Shown here piece by piece: positions 17,126-22,713 of a stretch of 22,713 nucleotides of DNA (its first letter is position 1; every line of letters starts with the position of its first letter). A program made the position numbers and the translations under genes. The DNA lies in the NCBI GenBank assembly GCA_007118525.1, contig SKRK01000082.1, positions 1 to 22,713 on the forward strand, given 5' to 3'. The notes below the pieces were generated by a model that was given only the letters and a program-made list of their open reading frames with translations, was not told the origin of the DNA and made no database searches. The stretch comes from Balneolaceae bacterium. GTDB taxonomy: Bacteria; Bacteroidota; Rhodothermia; Balneolales; Balneolaceae.

Positions 17126-17518
17126 ATGAGCTTTTTAAGCGGTTTACGTGGAATGATGGGGGGTGGTAAACCCACGCTTTCGGAAAAGTGGCGACTGCCG
17201 GACAGTACTTTAGAAATTGAAGAGATTTTTAAAAAGGATACCGGGATTCAGGTAATCTATAAACACAGTTTCAGTTGCGGTATCTCAATGTTTGCCAAGC
17301 TGAAAGTGGAAGAGGTAATGAAGGATGCATCTGATGAGGCTGAGTTTTACCTCATTGATGTAAGGCAAAGCCGTGGTGCCTCAAATCTTGTGGCTGAACA
17401 GTCAGGAATCAGGCATGAGTCACCACAGGTTATTGTGATAAAAAAAGGTGAAATTATCTGGCACGCTTCTCACGGCGCCATAGACGAGACATCATTGATG
17501 AAGTATATAGAGATATAA
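17126..17518 (+). CDS. ytxJ: YtxJ/BrxC-like monothiol redox protein (bacillithiol system)
   Basis: This 130-residue thioredoxin-fold protein is of the YtxJ (DUF2847) family. The active-site region IYKHSFSCGIS holds a single Cys51, comparable to the HSxxCPIS motif of Bacillus YtxJ/BrxC. The cis-proline is Pro100 in HESPQVIVI, and WHASHGAID closes the domain. In Firmicutes this family helps remove bacillithiol from S-bacillithiolated proteins, and bacillithiol is also made in Bacteroidota-related lineages. The expected Cys-Pro is Cys-Gly here. I chose the ATG one base after the pfkA stop rather than an ATG 24 bases upstream inside pfkA, because MSFLSGLRGM fits a family start. It is the last gene of the unit. 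Confidence 0.88.
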   Translation: MSFLSGLRGMMGGGKPTLSEKWRLPDSTLEIEEIFKKDTGIQVIYKHSFSCGISMFAKLKVEEVMKDASDEAEFYLIDVRQSRGASNLVAEQSGIRHESPQVIVIKKGEIIWHASHGAIDETSLMKYIEI

Positions 17519-17528
17519 ACGTCGGTAT

Positions 17529-17552
17529 AAATATCTCAATTTGAGAATATTT
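17529..17552 (+). terminator. Possible terminator after ytxJ
   Basis: Eleven bases after the stop, AAATATCTCAA pairs with TTGAGAATATTT with one bulged A. A usable loop forms within the central A/T bases, and ATTCATTTTTAG follows. The stem is AT-rich, so intrinsic termination is only moderately likely. Confidence 0.4.
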
Positions 17553-17612
17553 ATTCATTTTTAGTCTGTAACTATCAGTATCCAGGTTTTATGGCTAAGG
17601 CAGTTCTTATAC

Positions 17613-17843
17613 TCAGGATACTCCATCTTCGCCGAATTTTTTTTCAGCTACTTTCTGTATGAGCTTTTTAAAATCCTCAACTTTATCACCGTTTAATCGT
17701 TTTAGCCGGTTGTTGATCGCCTGAGGAGAAACCCCCTCAAACACAGATATATCCGTTTGATCGACTTCATAGTCGATCATCATCTTGAGAAGGGTTTTCT
17801 CATATTCGCTTCGTAAACTTTTTGAATTGCGTCCGGAACTCAT
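17613..17843 (-). CDS. Small putative HTH regulator
   Basis: I recognise no named family for this 76-residue basic protein. Residues about 13-50 (EYEKTLLKMMIDYEVDQTDI, then SVFEGVSPQAINNRLKRLNG) read as a helix-turn-helix: a first helix, DQTDISVFEGVS as helix-turn, and PQAINNRLKR as a plausible recognition helix. The rest is a charged helix ending KKFGEDGVS. The frame could extend 39 codons upstream to 17960. That extension would read through the AT-rich palindrome and give a low-complexity LNLNLN run, so I chose the internal Met in front of SSGRNSKS. It diverges from the CI-like regulator at 18063, and the two probably form a regulatory pair sharing the spacer. Confidence 0.65.
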   Translation of the reverse strand: MSSGRNSKSLRSEYEKTLLKMMIDYEVDQTDISVFEGVSPQAINNRLKRLNGDKVEDFKKLIQKVAEKKFGEDGVS

Positions 17844-17892
17844 CTGTGAATTTGTTTTATAAGTTAACTGATAGTTTGGTAGTTTTACCGGG

Positions 17893-17916
17893 AAGTTTAA
17901 ATTTAAATTTAAACTT
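17893..17916. promoter_or_regulatory. Perfect 24-bp AT-rich palindrome, probable operator
   Basis: The 24 bases are fully self-complementary, with arms of 12 built on TTTAAA steps and outer AAG/CTT ends. The site lies about 50 bases before the small HTH gene (minus) and about 150 before the CI-like gene (plus). A second stretch of TTTAAA/TTTAAAT repeats follows at 17969-17990. A length and symmetry like this suit binding by a dimeric regulator, most simply one of the two flanking HTH proteins. Confidence 0.5.
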
Positions 17917-18007
17917 AAATAATCACTCTCTGGTGTTATTAAGCATACAGAAAATATCACAAAATGAGAATTTAAAATATTAATTTAAATCAAATCGTTA
18001 TTTAGGA

Positions 18008-18037
18008 AAGGCTTTTAATACATCTGTCAAAAGCCTT
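18008..18037. promoter_or_regulatory. 9-bp inverted repeat upstream of the CI-like regulator
   Basis: AAGGCTTTT (18008-18016) and AAAAGCCTT (18029-18037) are perfect inverted arms separated by 12 bases, and they end 25 bases before the start codon. No plus-strand gene ends nearby, so a terminator role is unlikely. An operator or leader hairpin for autoregulation fits better. Confidence 0.4.
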
Positions 18038-18062
18038 CCGGATTTTATTATCAACGAAAGAA

Positions 18063-18500
18063 TTGATTATTAGCGATAAGAAAAAACATAACGTTACGTC
18101 AATTTTAGCACGGCTAAAAGATGAACTGAATCTCCATAAGGATGTAGATCTCGCAGAATTTTTGGGTGTAGCTCAAAATACCATCTCTGCCTGGAAAAAA
18201 AGAGACAGTGTGAACTATGAGCTCATTTTTGATAAAGTAATTCCCTACAATATCGATCTGAACTGGCTGATTTATGGTGAATTGATGCCTCAGATCACGG
18301 AAGATGAAAATTTGCTTGAAACCATCAGGATGGCAAAAGAAAATGAGAACTTTACTGAAGCTGAGGGTAAGGTGATGAATGTGATAGAAATCATACAAAG
18401 ACTTCCCTGGTCAACTTCTACCCGCCGCTTAATTATGGAAAATTATCTCTACCTGGTCTATAATGAACAGTTGGAACTGGATAAGCAGAAGAAAAGGTAG
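18063..18500 (+). CDS. CI-repressor-like HTH transcriptional regulator
   Basis: This 145-residue protein has an N-terminal HTH of the bacteriophage CI repressor type (about residues 11-72): VTSILARLKDELNL, DLAEFLGVAQNTISAWKKRD as helix-turn-helix, then VIPYNIDLNWLIYGE, the conserved end of that domain. The remaining 70 residues are helical and charged and may dimerise. There is no LexA-like peptidase domain, so cleavage-based induction is not expected. Translation appears to start at TTG, because the next ATG falls inside the HTH and the residues from the TTG on (MIISDKKKHNVTSIL) fit the family. Such regulators are common in Balneolota chromosomes outside phages. No phage genes are nearby. 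Target genes are unknown; the adjacent divergent spacer is the obvious candidate. Confidence 0.8.
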   Translation: MIISDKKKHNVTSILARLKDELNLHKDVDLAEFLGVAQNTISAWKKRDSVNYELIFDKVIPYNIDLNWLIYGELMPQITEDENLLETIRMAKENENFTEAEGKVMNVIEIIQRLPWSTSTRRLIMENYLYLVYNEQLELDKQKKR

Positions 18501-18509
18501 GGTACGTTA

Positions 18510-18546
18510 AGCCCGGTATGAGGTTTGAACTGAAGGCTCATTTTTT
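18510..18546 (+). terminator. Possible terminator after the CI-like gene
   Basis: ATGAG (18518-18522) can pair with CTCAT (18537-18541), or AGCC (18510-18513) with GGCT (18535-18538), and six T follow at 18541-18546. The stem is short and the loop large. Its place between convergent genes supports the call. Confidence 0.35.
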
Positions 18547-18641
18547 ATGCTTTAAAAGCACGACTATTCATCTCGCCTCATTATATGGGTATAAACTCTA
18601 TAAGTTAATGGCTCAGAAATTCTTAAATGAAACCTGTAATC

Positions 18642-19349
18642 TCAAGAGGCCTGTATCTCTTTAAGCTTACTGAGTGCCCGCTCATTCAGGTTTTTAAAAA
18701 TATCCTCGGCAATGTCGCCAACCGTATACTTCATTCTAAGCCAGACAATATAGGTCGCCATTACATCTTCGTAGCAGTAGTGCTCAATCTCTTCAAGTTT
18801 CCCCTCCCTATACATTGCCAATACTTCATTTCCCTCGGCGGTCTGCTTAAAGGGCACATCGATCAGGTAGCCGAGGTGCTTTAATTTAGGATAAGAGCTT
18901 GCACCGTAATTGCTGAATTCATCCATCAGGTCAACATTTGATTTGCTGAAGCGATAGCGAATATCGTAGTGATTAAGCCGTAAGGGCATCTGCATACCGT
19001 GTTTCATGGAGCGATAGGTGATCAGCGGCAGATCAAATCCGCGGCCATTATGATGTATCAGCCCAAAATCCTTGTAGGTGAGCAGGGAGTCGAACAGGGC
19101 GGTCAATCCCTTTTTTTCATCCTCACCGTTCCATCCGGCCTTCTGAACCGGCTTGCCATTATTCTCCACCCATAGGCCTACCCACGAAACCATGCGGTGG
19201 TACATTGGCGGAAGAAACCCGCTGCTGTTGCGGGCAAGCTGTTCGGATGCAGCAATCAGCAGATCGTGTTCATCCATTTCGTGGTCATTCATTACCCTTC
19301 TGACAAATTCAAAGTCGGGTATGGTTTCTACGTCAAATATGAAGAACAT
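18642..19349 (-). CDS. Predicted 3'-5' exonuclease related to the PolB exonuclease domain
   Basis: This 235-residue DEDD-type nuclease is of the stand-alone PolB-like exonuclease family (Pfam DNA_pol_B_exo2 type). Metal-binding acids are visible: Asp6 and Glu8 in FDVETIP, Asp106 in HNGRGFDLP, and Asp195 in YCYEDVMATY. Other family landmarks are the YHRMVSWVGLW stretch (50-60) and NVDLMDEFSNYG (138-149). Such proteins probably trim single-stranded DNA or RNA ends 3' to 5', but their physiological role has not been settled. There is no signal peptide and no polymerase domain. It is a separate gene downstream of ansA on the same strand, with a repeat-filled gap between, so the two are not clearly an operon. 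Confidence 0.9.
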   Translation of the reverse strand: MFFIFDVETIPDFEFVRRVMNDHEMDEHDLLIAASEQLARNSSGFLPPMYHRMVSWVGLWVENNGKPVQKAGWNGEDEKKGLTALFDSLLTYKDFGLIHHNGRGFDLPLITYRSMKHGMQMPLRLNHYDIRYRFSKSNVDLMDEFSNYGASSYPKLKHLGYLIDVPFKQTAEGNEVLAMYREGKLEEIEHYCYEDVMATYIVWLRMKYTVGDIAEDIFKNLNERALSKLKEIQAS

Positions 19350-19378
19350 GGCCGTTGGTTAAGGTGAAATTTTTTGTT

Positions 19379-19486
19379 AGTCGTGAGTCTTGCGTCGTGA
19401 GATAGTTTTCGAACAGGAAATTTGATTCCTGAAATGTAAGTTCAGGGTTGTGAGTTCTGAGGTGTGAACCCTCACGACTCACGACT
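19379..19486. repeat. Nested palindromic intergenic repeat element
   Basis: A perfect 11-bp inverted repeat bounds it: AGTCGTGAGTC at 19379-19389 and GACTCACGACT at 19476-19486. Inside are further GTCGTGAG-like copies and inner hairpins: CAGGAA/TTCCTG (19414-19431), CCTGAA/TTCAGG (19428-19446) and TGAGG/CCTCA (19458-19474). The element ends two bases before the ansA stop codon. It resembles a REP/BIME-type or decayed mobile palindromic unit and could also terminate ansA transcription. Confidence 0.55.
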
Positions 19487-19488
19487 GG

Positions 19489-20481
19489 TCAATCTCTTTC
19501 CCCCGCTAAACTCCCCATAAATTGCGAGTTGAACTGATCATCTGCAAATCCCATTTTCAACAGATGCATAGTTTTTGTGATAGTTGCTTCCATGGTCATT
19601 TTACCGGCACTGAGTGCACCGCGTTGCTTCAGAGCTTTGCCGCTGGTATAAAGGTCCAGGTTCACCGCATCATAAGCAGCTTGCGAGGTGATTATGACAT
19701 GGCACCCGTTTTTCCTGCATTTTTCAACAAAAGGAAGCATGTTGTACTCGCCCTTTACCGGTATATTCCCGCTGCCAAACGCTTCGAGAATAATGGCCCG
19801 GGTCAGGTTAAGGTCGATGCAGTTCAGAAGCTTGGTGTTCAGGTTAGGGTGAAGCTTGACAACATGTATGGAGTCATCAAAATCAGGATAGCAGCTTAGC
19901 TCTCCCTGCGGCTTCAGAATGTGATCGGCCAATACGATATCGATACCAATCTCGGCCAGCAGCGGGAAATTCGGAGAGGTAAAGGCATCAAAATCGCCGA
20001 TACTCATTTTTGTGCTTCGATTGCCCCTGTAGAGGTGATCGTTAAAGCAGATGGCAACTTCGGGCACGGGCCAGGTAGCCAGTTCAACGGCATTTACAAG
20101 GTTGCGGCGGGCGTCGCTTCGAATTTTACTCATGGGCACCTGGCTGCCGGTAAAGATAACGGGCTTGGCAAGGTTGCGAAATGCAAAGGAGAGCGCCGAA
20201 GCTGTATACGACATGGTGTCGGTTCCGTGCAAAATAACAAACCCGTCATACTCAGTATATTGGCTGTGAATTGTATCACACAACAGTTTCCAGTGGTGAC
20301 GGTTCACGTCCGAACTATCCTCAAAAAACACCTTTTGTACGGTTAAATTGGCAATCTCATTCAGTTCCGGAATCTCGGTATAAAGCAGTTCGGCCCACTT
20401 TTCCGGGTTCAGTTCAGCCCCCTCGCTTTTGGGATCCATGGCAATCGTTCCGCCGGTTTGAAGTAAAAGAATATTTTTCAT
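19489..20481 (-). CDS. ansA: L-asparaginase, type I (cytosolic)
   Basis: This 330-residue enzyme hydrolyses asparagine to aspartate and ammonia. The two catalytic threonine motifs are clear: LLQTGGTIAMD with Thr12 and ILHGTDTMSYTASAL with Thr87 and Asp88. KIRSDARRNLVNAVE supplies the lysine region, and FTGSQVPM is also typical. No signal peptide is present, and length fits the type I AnsA class rather than periplasmic type II. The start gives MKNILLLQTGGTI, the normal family N-terminus. The gene diverges from the EF-G-like gene across 250 bases and lies upstream of the exonuclease gene. Confidence 0.94.
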   Translation of the reverse strand: MKNILLLQTGGTIAMDPKSEGAELNPEKWAELLYTEIPELNEIANLTVQKVFFEDSSDVNRHHWKLLCDTIHSQYTEYDGFVILHGTDTMSYTASALSFAFRNLAKPVIFTGSQVPMSKIRSDARRNLVNAVELATWPVPEVAICFNDHLYRGNRSTKMSIGDFDAFTSPNFPLLAEIGIDIVLADHILKPQGELSCYPDFDDSIHVVKLHPNLNTKLLNCIDLNLTRAIILEAFGSGNIPVKGEYNMLPFVEKCRKNGCHVIITSQAAYDAVNLDLYTSGKALKQRGALSAGKMTMEATITKTMHLLKMGFADDQFNSQFMGSLAGERD

Positions 20482-20731
20482 GTTGATTTGATCGTCAGGG
20501 CTTATAAATTAGGGGGAAGATAGTGAAGTATAGAGAAGTTCCCATCAGGGGTTGCTGCGCAGAACCTCTGAACCGATTTAAGCCTGTCCCACTCGCTGTA
20601 GAAGGGTGTTGCACAGGCGGGCCCGATTCTGATTCTCCGGGGAAAACAGGCGCCGGATGTCCGGATAGAGGCCGTTAAGAGTAAATTGATTGTAGAATAG
20701 AACAGAACAGAAACTTAAAGAGGAGAATAAG
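20482..20731. other. Divergent intergenic region between ansA and the EF-G-like gene
   Basis: This spacer must hold promoters for both flanking genes. An imperfect palindrome at 20546-20570 is built on CTGCGCAG (20555-20562), with GGTT/AACC and CAG/CTG outer arms. CCGGA-TG-TCCGG also occurs in the GC-rich part. A TATAAAT-like stretch lies near 20500. No consensus promoter could be assigned. Confidence 0.5.
20717..20725 (+). promoter_or_regulatory. Strong Shine-Dalgarno for the EF-G-like gene
   Basis: AAAGAGGAG ends six bases before the ATG at 20732. It is the only strong purine-rich ribosome site noticed in this window, where most genes lack one, and it settles the start choice. Confidence 0.6.
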
Positions 20732-22713
20732 ATGAACATCTATCAACCCAGGAACATCAGGAATGTAGTATTGTTAGGGCACTCAGGATCAGGGAAAACA
20801 ACACTCGCCGAAACCATGATATTTGAATCGGGAACCTCTTCAAAGCGAGGGTCGATTCTTCAAAAGAATACAATTTCTGATTATCGGGAAATAGAAAAAG
20901 AGAAGGAGAAATCGGTTTACAGTTCGCTGCTGCATCTCGACTGGCGGGGCACAAAAATCAATTTGCTTGATACCCCGGGTTCACCGGATTTCTGGGGGCA
21001 AGTTAGCGATTCGCTATATGTGGCCGATTCAGCTCTTGTGGTATTAAATAGCGAAGCCGGCGTTGAAGTGAGCACCGAGGCAATCTGGAAGGCAACCGAG
21101 CAGAAATCGCTGCCTGCGATTCTGGTAGTTAACAAACTGGATAGCGAGTATTCTGATTTTCAGAAAACGGTCGACATGGCAAAAGAGAGTTTTGGCCGCG
21201 GAGTGGCGATAGTACAGTTTCCCTACAGCGAGGGTGAAGACTTTCACGCAATTATCGATGTGCTGAAAATGACCATGTACGAATTTCCGGAAGCGGGAGG
21301 GCGCCCCGATAAACTCCCAATCCCCGAATCTCAAAAAGCGCAGGCCGAGCTGCTTCAAAACGATCTGGTCGAAGCTATTGCTGAGAACGATGAAACCCTG
21401 CTTGATCTCTATTTTGAACACGGCAAACTGGATGAATATCAAATGCGGGATGGATTAATTTTAGGGATGCAGCAACGCGAAATCTTTCCGCTGTTTTGTG
21501 CATCGGCCGGCCGCAATGCCGGAACCGGGCGTATCATGAGCTTTATATCTAATGTTTCGCCGAATCCGCTTCAGCGCAGCATGCCTTTAAAAAATGGCGA
21601 AAGTCATACCATCTCACCTGATGACTCCCCTTCGTTCTTTGCATTTAAAACGATCTCGGAACCACATGTTGGAGATATCACCTTTTTGAAGGCTACGGGG
21701 GGTGAATTAAAGCCCGGTGATGATTTGATCAATATGCGTACTGATAATGGTATTCGGCTTGGAGGGCTCTTTATCAATCAGGGCTCTAAACGGATAGAAG
21801 TCAATAAAGTCATTGCCGGTGACCTGGCCGTGGCCCTTAAGCTCAAAGACATTCAGGCCGGCGACACCGTAGCCGGGAAAAACAGTGATCTTGAGTTTGA
21901 ACCCATTCAATACCCCGACACAACCATGCGTGTGGCGCTTAGGGTGAAAAAAGAGGGTGAAGAGGATAAGCTGGCCAACGCTCTTCACCAGATTGAGAGA
22001 GAGGACCCTTCAATAGAGGTGGAGCAGAGCCAGGAGCTGCAACAGACCATTTTACACGGATTGGGTGAAGAGCATTTAAATGTGATTCATCATCTGCTTA
22101 AAGAGCGCTTCAAGCTGGATGTAGAGTTTATGACCCCGCGTATTCCCTACCGTGAAACCATTACCAAAAAAGTTGAAGCCCGATACAAGCATAAGAAACA
22201 GAGTGGCGGGGCCGGTCAATATGCCGAGGTTTACCTCTCCATTGAACCATGGTATGAAGGAATACCCGACCGGAACGACCTGAATGTGCGCGATGTGCAG
22301 GAGCTGGACCTGGAGTGGGGTGGGAAGCTGGTGTTTCAAAACTGTATCGTAGGCGGAGTTATCGACAACCGCTTTATGCCCGCAATTTTGAAAGGAATTA
22401 TGGATAAGATGGCAAACGGGCCTATGAGCGGCTGCCGTGCAAGAGATATTCGTGTTTCGGTGTACGACGGCTCCATGCACTCTGTAGATTCGAACGAAGC
22501 GGCTTTTAAAACCGCGGCACTTATGGCTTTTAAAGAGGGATTTTTGAACGCAAACCCGCAGCTTATGGAGCCAATCTACGAGGTTGAAGTCACTCTTCCG
22601 GCTGATTATATGGGAGATGTGATGAGTGATTTAAGTTCACGTCGCGGACAAATTCAGGGCATGGATTCCGAAGGCTCCATTCAGAAAGTAAAGGCAATTG
22701 TGCCCCTGAAAGA
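20732..22713 (+). CDS. EF-G-like translational GTPase (paralog class), 3' end cut by window
   Basis: The frame runs 660 codons to the window end without a stop, and EF-G proteins are about 700 residues, so little is missing. The GTPase domain shows G1 GHSGSGKTT (16-24), G3 DTPGSPDF (80-87), G4 NKLD (134-137) and a later CASAG. Domain II, domain IV (MTPRIPYRETITKK, QSGGAGQYAEV, VDSNEAAFK) and domain V (LMEPIYEVEV, SSRRGQIQGM) all follow in EF-G order. Two key positions differ from canonical EF-G. The catalytic His of DTPGH is Ser84. The switch I segment reads EKEKSVYSSL where ERGIT is expected, so the conserved Thr is lost. This is the EF-G-2/FusA-like subgroup; it may act in recycling, rescue or regulation rather than standard elongation. 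Function is not established. Confidence 0.9.
   Translation, partial: MNIYQPRNIRNVVLLGHSGSGKTTLAETMIFESGTSSKRGSILQKNTISDYREIEKEKEKSVYSSLLHLDWRGTKINLLDTPGSPDFWGQVSDSLYVADSALVVLNSEAGVEVSTEAIWKATEQKSLPAILVVNKLDSEYSDFQKTVDMAKESFGRGVAIVQFPYSEGEDFHAIIDVLKMTMYEFPEAGGRPDKLPIPESQKAQAELLQNDLVEAIAENDETLLDLYFEHGKLDEYQMRDGLILGMQQREIFPLFCASAGRNAGTGRIMSFISNVSPNPLQRSMPLKNGESHTISPDDSPSFFAFKTISEPHVGDITFLKATGGELKPGDDLINMRTDNGIRLGGLFINQGSKRIEVNKVIAGDLAVALKLKDIQAGDTVAGKNSDLEFEPIQYPDTTMRVALRVKKEGEEDKLANALHQIEREDPSIEVEQSQELQQTILHGLGEEHLNVIHHLLKERFKLDVEFMTPRIPYRETITKKVEARYKHKKQSGGAGQYAEVYLSIEPWYEGIPDRNDLNVRDVQELDLEWGGKLVFQNCIVGGVIDNRFMPAILKGIMDKMANGPMSGCRARDIRVSVYDGSMHSVDSNEAAFKTAALMAFKEGFLNANPQLMEPIYEVEVTLPADYMGDVMSDLSSRRGQIQGMDSEGSIQKVKAIVPLK

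Noticed and set aside
17844..17960. N-terminal extension of the small HTH gene to an upstream ATG
   Set aside because: The extra 39 residues would be encoded across the 24-bp palindrome and give a low-complexity LNLNLN run, so the internal Met at 17843 is a better start.
18063..18500. CI-like repressor as evidence for a prophage
   Set aside because: No integrase, structural or lysis genes and no attachment-like direct repeats were seen around it. The flanks are ordinary chromosomal genes.
19522..20486. Several plus-strand frames opposite ansA, up to 141 codons
   Set aside because: All are antisense to a clear asparaginase with intact catalytic motifs, and none resembles a known protein.

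Overview
The window most likely comes from a marine or halophilic member of the Balneolota/Rhodothermota (the Bacteroidota-related lineage of Balneola, Gracilimonas and Rhodothermus). This is inferred from an alternative complex III (ACIII) cluster running straight into an A2-type caa3 oxidase, from moderate GC, from mostly absent Shine-Dalgarno sites, from Bacteroidota-like -7 promoter candidates, and from a bacillithiol-type redox protein. No rRNA, tRNA, CRISPR array or insertion sequence was seen.

Region 1 (1-12818, minus strand) is one long respiratory operon of twelve tightly spaced genes. In transcription order it holds actA (pentaheme cytochrome c), actB (molybdopterin-like/FeS), actC, actD, actE, actF, a small HTH-plus-membrane-helix protein, an SCO copper chaperone, coxB (CuA subunit with fused cytochrome c), coxA, coxC, and the first 17 codons of a subunit IV-like gene cut by the window edge. 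ACIII oxidises quinol and reduces cytochrome c, and caa3 passes those electrons to oxygen. Two features stand out. ActE carries a second heme domain that resembles the heme domain of its neighbour CoxB. An unusual 170-residue membrane protein with an N-terminal HTH sits between the two complexes.

Region 2 (12819-15367) holds the divergent upstream region of the act operon, a DUF420 membrane protein (plus), a UPF0173 metallo-beta-lactamase-fold hydrolase (minus), and a 628-bp gene-poor stretch rich in small hairpins.

Region 3 (15368-17518, plus) is a three-gene unit: a YciO/Sua5-type protein, 6-phosphofructokinase (ATGA overlap), and a YtxJ/BrxC-like monothiol redox protein.

Region 4 (17613-18500) is a divergent pair of small HTH regulators. 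The AT-rich spacer between them contains a perfect 24-bp palindrome and a separate 9-bp inverted repeat, which looks like a self-contained switch.

Region 5 (18642-22713) has a PolB-type 3'-5' exonuclease and a type I L-asparaginase (both minus), separated by a nested palindromic intergenic repeat. It ends with a divergent EF-G-like translational GTPase (plus, open at the window end) that lacks the catalytic His and the switch I Thr of canonical EF-G.
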